Below are positions 43,942 through 52,314 of a DNA stretch of 64,000 nt, in pieces (positions within the stretch are counted from its first letter, which is position 1; every line of letters begins with the position of its first letter). The DNA lies in assembly GCF_002234915.1 (NCBI RefSeq), contig NZ_NEWD01000026.1:32696-96695 (forward strand). The letters run 5' to 3'. This DNA comes from Bifidobacterium vansinderenii (lineage in GTDB: Bacteria; Actinomycetota; Actinomycetes; Actinomycetales; Bifidobacteriaceae). The notes beneath the pieces were generated by a model. It was given only the letters and a program-made list of their open reading frames with translations, ran no database searches and had not been told where the DNA came from. The translations under genes and the position numbers were made by a program.

Positions 43942-45465
43942 TTATACCCTTTCTAAGGAGGGGCAGGAACCGGGAGGCGCGCTTCTACCTTGTTGCTTCT
44001 TCACCTGGGTGAGCTGGTAGCTGACGAACAGGATCGCGAGCCAGATCACGCCGGCGATCACGGCCACGCGGTAGCTCGGCGAGAAGCACATGAGCACCAC
44101 CACGAGCGCGAGGAACGCGAGCACCACCCACGGGGTGACCTTCGCGAACGGCAGCTTGAAGTGGATCGCGGCGAGCGCCTCCTTGCCGGAGAGTCCGTGC
44201 AGCGCGGAATCCTCCGGCGCCTTGCCGGCTTCGGCCACGCGGCGGAACTTCATTTCGGTGATCATGATCATTGTCCAGTTGATCACACCGGCGATGGTGG
44301 CGATCGACATCAGGTAGTTGAACGCGAACTCGGGCCACAGGAACACCACGACCACGGCGATGGCGGTGATCACGGCGGAGGTGAGCACGCCGGCCACGGG
44401 CACGCCGTTCTTGTTGAGCTTGCCGAGGTAGGCGGGGGCGTTGCCCTGCTTGGCGAGCGAGTACAGCATGCGGGAGTTGGCGTACAGGCCGGAGTTGTAG
44501 ACGCTCATCACGGCGGTGAGGCACACGAAGTTGAGGATGCCGGCGGCCACGTGCACGCCCACGGAGTCGAAGATCTGCACGAACGGGCTGGACTTGCCGT
44601 CGATCGTGTTCCACGGCACCACGGCCATGATCACGCCGAGCGCACCGATGTAGAAGACGAGGATTCGCCAGATGATGTCGTTGGTCGCACGAGGGATGGT
44701 GCGACGCGGATCCTCGGTCTCGCCGGCGGTGATGCCGATGAGCTCGGTGCCGCCGAAGCTGAACATCACCACGACGAGCGCCATGAGCAGGCCGGTCCAT
44801 GAGCCGTCGGAGGACTGCGACATCAGGCCGTTCGGGAAGAATCCGCCGTCGATGTTGAACCAGTTGGCGAAGCTGGCGGGCACACCCGAATCGGTGGGCA
44901 GTGCGAAGACGATCACGGCGAGGCCGCCGAGGATCATGGCCACCACGGCCACGATCTTGATGATGGCGAACCAGAACTCGAACTCGCCGAACTGGCTGAC
45001 GCCGAGCAGGTTGGCCGCCGCGATGATGATGAGGAACGCGGCCGCCGACACCCACGTCGGGATGGCGGGGAACCAGTAGTTCACGAACGAGCCGACCACG
45101 GACAGCTCCACCATCGACACGAGGATGTAGTTGAACCAGTAGTTCCAGCCGGACACGAATCCGGCGCGCTTGGACCAGTACTGGGTGGCGTAGTAGCTGA
45201 AGGCGCCGGCCTTCGGATCCTCCACCGACATTTCGGACAGCGCGCGCACGATCATGAAGATCGCGAGGCCTCCGATCAGGTAGGCCAGCAGGATCGACGG
45301 ACCGGCGAGCGCGATGGATTCGGACGAGCCGTAGAACAGGCCCGTGCCGATGGCGCCGCCGAGTGCGATGAGCTGGATGTGGCGGTTCTTCAGTGATTTG
45401 CGTAGTGATGCGGGGACCGGCACGTCGTCGGTCTCGCGCGGCTTGGTCGATTGGTTCTCGGCCAT
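43942..45465 (-). CDS. Amino-acid permease, APC superfamily (AAT type) 2
   Basis: A 507-residue twelve-span permease with the AAT signature GGAIGTGLFYGSSESI near residue 37, WNYWFNYILVSMVELS near 125 and the GETEDPRRTIPRATNDI loop. The substrate is undetermined; proline-, aromatic- and GABA-type carriers share this pattern. Its last 15 residues (GRSAPPGSCPSLERV) look unlike a permease tail, and the 3' end overlaps hairpin DNA (CTCCCGGTT/AACCGGGAG, 43933-43976), so the end may have been altered by repeat sequence. GGAAGGGG precedes ATG 45465. Confidence 0.88.
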   Translation of the reverse strand: MAENQSTKPRETDDVPVPASLRKSLKNRHIQLIALGGAIGTGLFYGSSESIALAGPSILLAYLIGGLAIFMIVRALSEMSVEDPKAGAFSYYATQYWSKRAGFVSGWNYWFNYILVSMVELSVVGSFVNYWFPAIPTWVSAAAFLIIIAAANLLGVSQFGEFEFWFAIIKIVAVVAMILGGLAVIVFALPTDSGVPASFANWFNIDGGFFPNGLMSQSSDGSWTGLLMALVVVMFSFGGTELIGITAGETEDPRRTIPRATNDIIWRILVFYIGALGVIMAVVPWNTIDGKSSPFVQIFDSVGVHVAAGILNFVCLTAVMSVYNSGLYANSRMLYSLAKQGNAPAYLGKLNKNGVPVAGVLTSAVITAIAVVVVFLWPEFAFNYLMSIATIAGVINWTMIMITEMKFRRVAEAGKAPEDSALHGLSGKEALAAIHFKLPFAKVTPWVVLAFLALVVVLMCFSPSYRVAVIAGVIWLAILFVSYQLTQVKKQQGRSAPPGSCPSLERV

Positions 45466-45530
45466 GGCGTTTCCCCTTCCTCTCTGAGTCTTGCGGCATG
45501 TTTCGCGTGGATCTGACTGCTGTTGGCAAA

Positions 45531-45546
45531 TGTTCCACGTGAAACG
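45531..45546. other. parS-like site, 14 of 16 matches
   Basis: TGTTCCACGTGAAACG differs from the parS consensus at two positions and keeps the CACGTGAAAC core. It lies between the divergent permease 2 and MarR genes, 2.7 kb from the perfect site at 42862. Confidence 0.6.
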
Positions 45547-45690
45547 TGCGGTACGGGTGCCTTCGCCGATGGTGTCGGTGCCGGCATCGTTCGGTCAACG
45601 TGTACCGAGGGTAGTCGTACCACATGTCACCAAGCGCATTCTGTCCATCGAAACCGAAAGAGCCGGTGCTCTCCTCCGTGGGGAACGCCA

Positions 45691-45723
45691 ATATTTGACA
45701 CTGTAAAATATTAGTGGTAGAAA
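45691..45723 (+). promoter_or_regulatory. marR promoter with overlapping palindromic operator
   Basis: A 21-bp near-perfect palindrome centred at 45701 (ATATTTGACA at its left end, one mismatched pair) overlaps the -35 box TTGACA (45695-45700). TAGAAA (45718-45723) is 17 bp further on as a possible -10. A similar TTGAACACTGTAAATA occurs at 46338-46353 upstream of the exporter genes, fitting autoregulation by the MarR protein. The rest of the 343-bp gap has a parS-like site and no gene. Confidence 0.6.
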
Positions 45724-45808
45724 ATATCTCGGAAGCCGCAAGAGGGCGACGGGTCCGGCAGCAATGCCGGCGCGATCGCGGGCGCGGCGAATCGAGAAAG
45801 GGAATGCC

Positions 45809-46270
45809 ATGGGATTTGCCGAGGATGCGGTCGCGGAGATGTTCGCGCTCTCGATGCGCACTCGCGGCAAGGCAATCGACAAGGTCAGCCGCGGGGCCAA
45901 GGGCGAGATACCGGCGCTGCACATGCTGGCTGTGTCGAGCGTGCCGCTGACGCCGGGGCGTATATCCGATGCGCTCGGCGTGAGCCCGGGTCGTGTGTCC
46001 GCGATCCTGGATCGGCTGGAGAAAAAGGGGATGATCGTACGCGAAACCGATCCGTCCAACCGTCGCAACGTGCTGGTGAGCGTCACCGACGCTGGGCGCG
46101 AAGCGGATCGCGAGGCCTTTACGCAGATGCATGACCGTTTCGTCCGCGTATTCGAGCGCATGGGGGAGGAGCACACCAGGCAGTTTCTCGACCGATGCAA
46201 GGAGTTCGTCGGCTACATGCTTGACGAAGGCTTTCCGTCGCCGCCCGAAGGGCCGCCGTGTGCGCTCTGA
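45809..46270 (+). CDS. MarR-family transcriptional regulator
   Basis: A 153-residue winged-helix protein: an N-terminal dimerisation helix, then LTPGRISDALGVSPGRVSAI (helix-turn-helix, about 50-70), the wing with KKGMIVRETDPSNRRNVLVS, and C-terminal helices. This is the usual repressor for the ABC multidrug exporter genes that follow 136 bp downstream. ATG 45809 has GAAAGGGA upstream; a longer in-frame start has none. An operator-like palindrome overlaps its own promoter and a related motif precedes the exporter. Confidence 0.9.
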   Translation: MGFAEDAVAEMFALSMRTRGKAIDKVSRGAKGEIPALHMLAVSSVPLTPGRISDALGVSPGRVSAILDRLEKKGMIVRETDPSNRRNVLVSVTDAGREADREAFTQMHDRFVRVFERMGEEHTRQFLDRCKEFVGYMLDEGFPSPPEGPPCAL

Positions 46271-46301
46271 CCTGATGGCACTGCCGTGACGGCATGACGG
46301 C

Positions 46302-46329
46302 GACCCCGGTGCGTCCGGGGTTTCCTTTT
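46302..46329 (+). terminator. Terminator between marR and the exporter genes
   Basis: ACCCCGG (46303-46309) and CCGGGGT (46315-46321) form a short GC-rich hairpin followed by TTCCTTTTG, a typical intrinsic terminator. The exporter genes therefore probably have their own promoter. Confidence 0.75.
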
Positions 46330-46406
46330 GCCTCATCTTGAACACTGTAAATAATGACTACCCAAAATAAAAATCGCAAGGAACAAGAAACCATAGGGGA
46401 ACAATC

Positions 46407-48206
46407 GTGATCAGAATCAGCAAATATCTATCCAAGGCCGAATGGGGGCAGCTGTTCGTCGGCCTGCTGCTCATCATCGCGCAGATCTGGTTCAACCTGG
46501 AACTGCCCGACTACATGGCCGACATCACCCGACTCGTCGAGACGCCCGGCAGCGAGATGCACGACATCTGGGTGGCCGGCGGCAAGATGCTCGCCGTCTC
46601 GCTCGGTGCCGTCACGTGCATGATCCTCATCAGCCTGATCACCGCACGTGTAGGCGCATCGTTCAGCCAGCGTCTGCGCTCGCTCGAGTTCAAGCGCGTC
46701 GAATCGTTCGGCCCGGCCGAGATGAACCGCTTCTCGTCCGCCAGCCTGATCACCCGATCCACGAACGACATCACGCAGATCCAGATGTTCGTGACCATGG
46801 GACTGATGCTGCTCGTGCAGTCGCCGATCATGGCCGTGTGGGCCGTGTGCAAGATCGCAGGCAAGGGCTTCGAATGGACCGTCGCCACCGGCGTGGCCGT
46901 CGCGATCCTCATGGTCGCCATCGTGATCCTCATGGCGCTGGTCATGCCCAAGTTCAAGGCCATGCAGACGATCACCGACAACATCAACCGCGTTTCACGT
47001 GAAAACCTCACCGGCCTGCGCGTGGTGCGCGCCTACAACGCCGAGGACTATCAGGAGGCCAAGTTCGACAAGGCCAACACCGACCTGACCGAGACGCAGC
47101 TGTTCACCAACCGCGCGATGAGCGTGATGATGCCGCTCATGAACACCGTGATGAATGGCCTGATGCTCGCCGTGTACTGGATCGGCGCCTACCTGATCGA
47201 CGCGGCCGACATGACCGACAAGCTCACCCTGTTCTCCAACATGGTGGTGTTCTCCAGCTACTCCGTGCAGGTGATCATGAGCTTCCTCATGATGAGCATG
47301 GTGTTCGTGCTCTGGCCGCGCGCCGACGTGTCCGCCAAGCGCGTGCTTGAAGTGCTCGACACCAAGCCGACAGTGACCGACGGCACCCGCACCGCCGGCG
47401 AGCGCGACGCGGCCGGCAACGAGCTGCGCGGCGAGGTCGAGTTCCGCGACGTGAGCTTCACGTACCCCGATTCGCGCGAGCCGATGCTCGAACACGTGAG
47501 CTTCAAGGCCGAGCCCGGCCAGACCGTGGCGTTCATCGGATCCACCGGCTCCGGCAAGTCCACGCTGGTGAACCTTGTGCCGCGCTTCTACGACGCCACC
47601 GAGGGCCAGGTGCTCGTCGACGGCGTGGACGTGCGCGACTACGAGCTCAAGGCGTTGCGCGACAGGATCGGCTACGTGCCGCAGCGTTCCGTGATGTTCA
47701 AGGGCACGGTGACCAGCAACGTGGCGTACGGCGATACGACCGCGGCCGGCGTGGATACCACCTCGTCCGGCGCCGTCGATCCCGACTCCGTGCACGCCGC
47801 CATCGACGTGGCCCAGGCCAGCGAATTCGTCGACAAGATGCCCCACGGCATCGACTCCGAGATCGCCCAGGGCGGCTCCAACGTGTCCGGCGGCCAGAAG
47901 CAGCGACTGTCCATCGCCCGCGCGGTATGGCGTCACCCGGAGATCCTCGTGTTCGACGACTCGTTCTCCGCACTCGACTTCCGCACCGACCGCGAGGTGC
48001 GTGAGGCGCTCGCCAGCGAATGCGCCGACTCCACCAAGCTGATCGTCGCGCAGCGCATCGGCACGATCATGCACGCCGACCAGATCATCGTGCTTGACGA
48101 CGGCCGCGTGGTCGGCCACGGCACGCACAAGGAACTGCTCGAGACCTGCGACGTCTACCGCGAGATCGCCGAATCCCAGCTTTCCCAGACCGAGCTCGCC
48201 GCGTAG
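46407..48206 (+). CDS. ABC exporter half-transporter 1 (degenerate catalytic site)
   Basis: This 599-residue protein joins a six-span export domain to an ATPase. Walker A is GSTGSGKST from Gly378, the signature is NVSGGQKQRLSIARA, and Walker B ends ILVFDDSFSALD. The residue after the Walker B aspartate is Asp518 instead of the usual catalytic glutamate, the mark of the non-hydrolysing half of a heterodimeric exporter. It begins with GTG at 46407, preceded by AGGGGA. Its partner with the normal glutamate starts at 48441. Together with the MarR gene they make a probable drug or lipid export system. A degenerate parS sequence lies at 46991-47006. Confidence 0.93.
   Translation: MIRISKYLSKAEWGQLFVGLLLIIAQIWFNLELPDYMADITRLVETPGSEMHDIWVAGGKMLAVSLGAVTCMILISLITARVGASFSQRLRSLEFKRVESFGPAEMNRFSSASLITRSTNDITQIQMFVTMGLMLLVQSPIMAVWAVCKIAGKGFEWTVATGVAVAILMVAIVILMALVMPKFKAMQTITDNINRVSRENLTGLRVVRAYNAEDYQEAKFDKANTDLTETQLFTNRAMSVMMPLMNTVMNGLMLAVYWIGAYLIDAADMTDKLTLFSNMVVFSSYSVQVIMSFLMMSMVFVLWPRADVSAKRVLEVLDTKPTVTDGTRTAGERDAAGNELRGEVEFRDVSFTYPDSREPMLEHVSFKAEPGQTVAFIGSTGSGKSTLVNLVPRFYDATEGQVLVDGVDVRDYELKALRDRIGYVPQRSVMFKGTVTSNVAYGDTTAAGVDTTSSGAVDPDSVHAAIDVAQASEFVDKMPHGIDSEIAQGGSNVSGGQKQRLSIARAVWRHPEILVFDDSFSALDFRTDREVREALASECADSTKLIVAQRIGTIMHADQIIVLDDGRVVGHGTHKELLETCDVYREIAESQLSQTELAA
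46991..47006. other. parS-like site, 13 of 16 matches
   Basis: CGTTTCACGTGAAAAC retains the GTTTCACGTGAAA core of parS but differs at three end positions. It lies within the first exporter gene, 4.1 kb from the perfect site at 42862. Confidence 0.5.
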
Positions 48207-48262
48207 GGGAGGGAGGAATCGGCTGAAGGCCGATGCACCCGCTTTGCCGACTTCGTCGGCGT

Positions 48263-48376
48263 CACCTCATCCGTCCGGCTACGCCGGACACCTTCCCCTC
48301 AAGGGGAAGGAATGGGATGGCGAAGCCGGCTTCCCCTTGAGGGGAAGCTGTCACGCGCAGCGTGACTGATGAGGTG
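48263..48376. repeat. MITE-like intergenic element, copy 2 (cleanest, 114 bp)
   Basis: The ends are CACCTCAT (48263) and ATGAGGTG (to 48376). Moving inward come hairpin GTCCGGC/GCCGGAC on the left and GTCACGC/GCGTGAC on the right, then CTTCCCCT/AGGGGAAG palindromes on both sides. It lies between the two exporter half-genes. Compared with copy 1 at 7563-7739, the two kinds of end are swapped, meaning the element is inverted. No gene is in the 234-bp gap. Confidence 0.8.
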
Positions 48377-48440
48377 CTCGACCTCAACGCTTCAACTCGC
48401 TCGACGCGAATACGTATATAGAACTTATTAAGGAGAACCA

Positions 48441-50282
48441 ATGCCAGGACCAATGGGACCGCGTGCAGCGGCCGAAAAACCGCAGGACTTCGGCAAGATC
48501 ATGGGCAAACTCGTCCGCTTCTGCAAGCGGTATCTGCCCGCCATGATCATCGCGCTGATTCTCGGCGCCGCCGGAACCGTCTGCCAGATCATCGGACCGG
48601 ACAAACTCAAGGACGTCACCAACGAGATCACCAAGGGCCTGCCCGCCATGGTCAACGGCCGCCCGGTCATGAACTCGATCGACATGGACGCCGTCACGAC
48701 GATCTGTGTCACACTTGTGGTGCTGTACGTCGGTTACGCGCTGCTCACCTATGTGCAGAGCTGGATCATGGCCACCGTCACCCAGCGCACCGCACAGCGT
48801 CTGCGCGACGAGATCTCGAAGAAGATCAACCGTCTGCCGCTCAAATACTTCGACAAGGTCAGCTACGGCGACGTGCTCAGCCGCATCACCAACGACGTGG
48901 ACGCCATCGGCCAGACGCTCGGCCAGTCGCTGGGCTCGCTCATCACGGCGGTCACGCTGTTCGTCGGATCGCTCGTCATGATGTTCCACAACAACGTGAT
49001 CATGACGCTCACCGCGATCGGCGTGAGCGTGATCGGCCTGATCATCATGATGGTCATCATGAAGGCGTCGCAGAAGTACTTCACGCTGCAGCAGCTCGCG
49101 CTCGGCGAGGTCAACGGCCACGTGGAGGAGATGTACGCCGGCCATACGATCGTCAAGGCATACTCCGGCGAGGACTCGTCGATCGAACAGTTCGAGAAGT
49201 ACAACGACCGTCTGTACGTGTCCGGCTGGAAGTCGCAGTTCCTGTCTGGCCTGATGATGCCGATCATGCAGTTCATCGGCAACCTCGGCTACGTGGCCGT
49301 GTGCGTGGTGGGCGCGGCGCTCGCCATGAACGGCGACATCGAATTCGGCGTGATCGTGGCGTTCATGATGTACATCCGCCTGTACACGCAGCCGCTGTCG
49401 CAGTTCGCGCAGGCGTTCCAGAACCTGCAGCGCTGCGCCGCCGCGTCCGAGCGCGTGTTCGGCTTCCTCGAGGAGCCGGAGATGAGCGACGAGACCGCGC
49501 TCGAGGGCCGTCGCATCACCGACGAGGCCGGCGACTCCAACGGTCTGCGCGGCGACGTGGAATTCGACCACGTGAGCTTCGGCTACAAGCCGGGCCAGCT
49601 CGTGATCCACGACTTCAGCGCCAGCGTAAAGGCCGGGCAGAAGGTGGCGATCGTGGGCCCGACCGGCGCCGGCAAGACCACCATGGTCAATCTGCTCATG
49701 CGTTTCTACGATCTCAACGGCGGCGACATCCGCATCGACGGCGTTTCCACCGCGTCCGTGCCGCGCGCCGAAGTGCACGACCAGTTCGCCATGGTGCTGC
49801 AGGACACGTGGACCTTCGAGGGCACGATCCGCGAGAACATCGTGTACTCCAAGCAGGGCGTGACCGACGAGCAGGTGCAGGCCGCCTGCCGCGCCGTGGG
49901 CCTCGACCGCTTCATCCGCTCGCTGCCCGACGGATACGACACCGTGCTCAACGACAACACCAGTCTGTCCGCCGGCCAGAAGCAGCTGCTCACCATCGCG
50001 CGAGCCATGATCCAGGACGCGCCGATCCTGATCCTCGACGAGGCCACCTCGTCCGTGGACACGCGCACCGAGGAGCTGATCCAGAAGGCCATGGACCAGC
50101 TGACCGTGGGACGTACGTCGTTCGTGATCGCGCACCGACTGTCCACGATCAAGAACGCCGACATGATCCTCGTGATGAAGGACGGCGACATCATCGAACG
50201 CGGCACGCACGACGAACTGCTCGCCGACGGCGGCTTCTACGCCGACCTCTACAACAGCCAGTTCGCCACCCTCGCCGCGTAG
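48441..50282 (+). CDS. ABC exporter half-transporter 2 (canonical catalytic site)
   Basis: A 613-residue fusion of a six-span export domain and an ATPase: Walker A GPTGAGKTT, signature LSAGQKQLLTIARAM, and Walker B ILILDEATSSVD with the catalytic Glu534. It complements the degenerate half encoded upstream, as in the TM287/288 and BmrCD pairs. AAGGAG precedes the ATG, 235 bp after the first half-gene and beyond a mobile-looking repeat. A 17-bp hairpin follows the stop. The export substrate is unknown. Confidence 0.93.
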   Translation: MPGPMGPRAAAEKPQDFGKIMGKLVRFCKRYLPAMIIALILGAAGTVCQIIGPDKLKDVTNEITKGLPAMVNGRPVMNSIDMDAVTTICVTLVVLYVGYALLTYVQSWIMATVTQRTAQRLRDEISKKINRLPLKYFDKVSYGDVLSRITNDVDAIGQTLGQSLGSLITAVTLFVGSLVMMFHNNVIMTLTAIGVSVIGLIIMMVIMKASQKYFTLQQLALGEVNGHVEEMYAGHTIVKAYSGEDSSIEQFEKYNDRLYVSGWKSQFLSGLMMPIMQFIGNLGYVAVCVVGAALAMNGDIEFGVIVAFMMYIRLYTQPLSQFAQAFQNLQRCAAASERVFGFLEEPEMSDETALEGRRITDEAGDSNGLRGDVEFDHVSFGYKPGQLVIHDFSASVKAGQKVAIVGPTGAGKTTMVNLLMRFYDLNGGDIRIDGVSTASVPRAEVHDQFAMVLQDTWTFEGTIRENIVYSKQGVTDEQVQAACRAVGLDRFIRSLPDGYDTVLNDNTSLSAGQKQLLTIARAMIQDAPILILDEATSSVDTRTEELIQKAMDQLTVGRTSFVIAHRLSTIKNADMILVMKDGDIIERGTHDELLADGGFYADLYNSQFATLAA

Positions 50283-50299
50283 GCGCCAGGGCGGTCCCG

Positions 50300-50338
50300 G
50301 CTCCCCTCAGTCCGCTTTTGGCGGACTGAGGGGAGCCC
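50300..50338. terminator. Perfect 17-bp hairpin after the exporter genes
   Basis: GGCTCCCCTCAGTCCGC (50300-50316) pairs with the reverse complement at 50322-50338 across a 5-base loop. It belongs to the same sequence class as the hairpin at 41851-41885. No T-run is present, so termination is likely but not certain. Confidence 0.65.
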
Positions 50339-50466
50339 CGCTCTCAAAGGTCCAAGCCAACGGGGGGCCACACCGGCGCACATTCGTCGCTCTTCCTTAC
50401 GTTCCCCACCCATTCCTCCGCAATCTGAACACGTCAACGACGACGCGAACGGAAACGGAGGATATA

Positions 50467-50859
50467 ATGAAAACGTTATATTCGCGCAGGAGACAACGAT
50501 GGGTGGTGCGACTCGAACTCATCGGGGACTGGCTGCTGTCCTTGGATGAGGAAACCTATGCGCAGGTCATGGCCTCTCTGGAAATACTGGGGGAGCGTGG
50601 GCCCATGCTGGGCCGTCCTTTGGTGGATTCGATCCGGCACTCATCCATTCACAATCTCAAGGAACTACGTCCGCCATCATCCGGAACCAGCGAAATCAGA
50701 ATGCTGTTCGCATTCGATCCCGAACGACGAGCGGTCATGCTGGTGGCCGGAGACAAACGAGGGAAGTGGGATGCGTGGTACAAAACCAATATCCCTCTGG
50801 CCGAACAACGATGGAACACGTATATGGAGGAACGCAATGAAGCCGATGACCATCGATGA
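50467..50859 (+). CDS. RelE/HigB-type toxin
   Basis: A 130-residue basic protein with the RelE/HigB (phage Gp49-like) pattern: a short N-terminal strand-helix (WLLSLDEETYAQVMASLEIL), GRPLVDSIRHSSIHNLKELR, and EIRMLFAFDPERRAVMLVAGDK as the core sheet. Such toxins cleave mRNA on the ribosome. GGAGGA precedes ATG 50467. The antitoxin gene overlaps its 3' end by 23 bp in another frame. The toxin-before-antitoxin order is typical for higBA-like loci. Confidence 0.87.
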   Translation: MKTLYSRRRQRWVVRLELIGDWLLSLDEETYAQVMASLEILGERGPMLGRPLVDSIRHSSIHNLKELRPPSSGTSEIRMLFAFDPERRAVMLVAGDKRGKWDAWYKTNIPLAEQRWNTYMEERNEADDHR

Positions 50860-51148
50860 CATTCTGAAAATCCGTCCGGTCGACGAGGCCGCCGTGGAAC
50901 GCGAGAAGAAGCGCATGATCGCCGAGATCCGCGCATACAAGCTCCGCGAACTGAGGCGGCGACTCCGCATTCCGCAGCAGGCACTGGCACGCGCGCTGCA
51001 CATCTCCCAGCCGCGCATCTCGCAGATCGAAAACGGTGAGATCGACTCCATCAAGGTCGGCACGCTCAAACGCTACGTGGAGGCCGTGGGCGGCCATCTG
51101 CGCATCGAGATCACGGTGAACGGGCACACCACGCTGCTGGATTCGTGA
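50837..51148 (+). CDS. XRE-family antitoxin
   Basis: This 103-residue protein contains a Cro/C1-type helix-turn-helix at about residues 38-80 (RIPQQALARALHISQPRISQ, then IENGEIDSIKVGTLKRYVEA). It is followed by a short strand with LRIEITVNG. Its start lies inside the toxin gene behind GGAGG at 50826-50830, so the pair is translationally coupled. It should neutralise the toxin and repress the operon. Confidence 0.87.
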   Translation: MKPMTIDDILKIRPVDEAAVEREKKRMIAEIRAYKLRELRRRLRIPQQALARALHISQPRISQIENGEIDSIKVGTLKRYVEAVGGHLRIEITVNGHTTLLDS

Positions 51149-51321
51149 TCTCGGCGGCCACTGCGCTTCGGGAAACGCAGATCGTACGATGCGAATCCAC
51201 CCGCTAAGGTGGAGGGTTGAGAGACGACGGAGACGATCGTGAGATAATCCGCATCCCGCGTGGTGTACAACGCCTAGGGCGCATGGCGTATGACCCCGCC
51301 GGGCAGTGAAAGGGGATTCGC

Positions 51322-52314
51322 ATGGCGAAGCTGGCAGGATTCGAAACACCAAGACTGGGCATGGGCACGATGGCGCTCGCCATTGAGGGCCGTCCGACGG
51401 ATCGGCGTGAGGCCATCGACACGATCCACGCCGCGCTCGACGAGGGTGTGCGCTACCTCGACACCGCATGGTCGTACTATCTGCCGAGCAAACCGGGTAC
51501 GGGCGAGCCGGAGGATCTCGGCTACGGTGAAAAGCTCGTCTACGAGGCGCTGCACACGTGGGACGGTCCGCGCGACGAGGTGCTGGTGGCCACCAAGACC
51601 GGATGGCTGCGCACGCTGTCCGCGCCGGCTGCGACCGCCGACTCCGCCGCGTCCGACACGGAATCTGGCACCGACCGCTCCGCCATCGCCGACCAGACCG
51701 GCGCCGTGTCCGGCAACAACTTCGGCGAATACGGATGGCAGGCCGACGCCCGTCCCGAAACCATCATCCGCCAGGCCAAGGAATCCGCGCTCCGGCTCGG
51801 CGTCGGCACGCTGAGCCTGCTCTACTCGCACTGCCATGATCCGCAGGTGCCGTACGACGAGCAGATGGGCGCGTTCCGTCAGCTCGTCGACGAGGGCGTG
51901 GTCCGCTACGTGGGCATCTCCCGTGTGGACGCCGCCGACATCGAAACGGCAAGCGAGATTCTCGACGACGCGTTTGTGGCCGTGCAGAACCAGTTCTCTC
52001 CCTCGTTCCCCGATCCGGATCACACGCTCGAATACTGCGAACAGCGCGGACTGGCGTTCGTCTGCTGGTCGCCGCTCGGCGGGTTCCTCGACAAGATCGA
52101 CCAGCGCAAGTACGACGCGTTCCGTACGGTGGCCGCCGTGCACGACTGCTCGTACCAGCGCGTGGTGCTGGCATGGGAGATGGCCCAGTACGACCGTCTG
52201 TTCACCATTCCCAGCGCCCGCAACCCGCATGAGATCCAGGACTCCTTTGCCGCCACGCGGCTGATCCTCACCCCCGACGAGTTGCGCTTCCTCGACGAAT
52301 CTGTGGCGCGTTAG
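51322..52314 (+). CDS. Aldo/keto reductase
   Basis: A 330-residue NADPH-dependent oxidoreductase of the AKR fold. The catalytic tetrad is visible as Asp in VRYLDTAWSYY, Tyr in LGYGEKLV, Lys in VATKTGW and His in YSHCHDPQ. The barrel has an unusual serine/alanine/threonine-rich insertion of about 45 residues (roughly 95-140). GAAAGGGG precedes ATG 51322. Its stop overlaps the ApbE stop by three bases on the opposite strand. The substrate is unknown; it may be a general aldehyde or ketone reductase. Confidence 0.88.
   Translation: MAKLAGFETPRLGMGTMALAIEGRPTDRREAIDTIHAALDEGVRYLDTAWSYYLPSKPGTGEPEDLGYGEKLVYEALHTWDGPRDEVLVATKTGWLRTLSAPAATADSAASDTESGTDRSAIADQTGAVSGNNFGEYGWQADARPETIIRQAKESALRLGVGTLSLLYSHCHDPQVPYDEQMGAFRQLVDEGVVRYVGISRVDAADIETASEILDDAFVAVQNQFSPSFPDPDHTLEYCEQRGLAFVCWSPLGGFLDKIDQRKYDAFRTVAAVHDCSYQRVVLAWEMAQYDRLFTIPSARNPHEIQDSFAATRLILTPDELRFLDESVAR

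Noticed and set aside
45500..45515. A further parS site
   Set aside because: TGTTTCGCGTGGATCT matches the consensus poorly, especially in the right half-site.
43985..46345. Open frame of 786 codons on the minus strand overlapping permease 2 and marR
   Set aside because: It is an out-of-frame shadow; the permease and MarR proteins are strongly supported in their own frames and this product is arginine-rich without domains.
42862..47006. Replication origin itself
   Set aside because: parS sites are present but no dnaA, dnaN, parAB or DnaA-box cluster was seen.
48384..50210. Long minus-strand open frame opposite exporter half 2
   Set aside because: Complement of a canonical ABC gene; a His/Asp/Val-rich translation typical of shadow frames.
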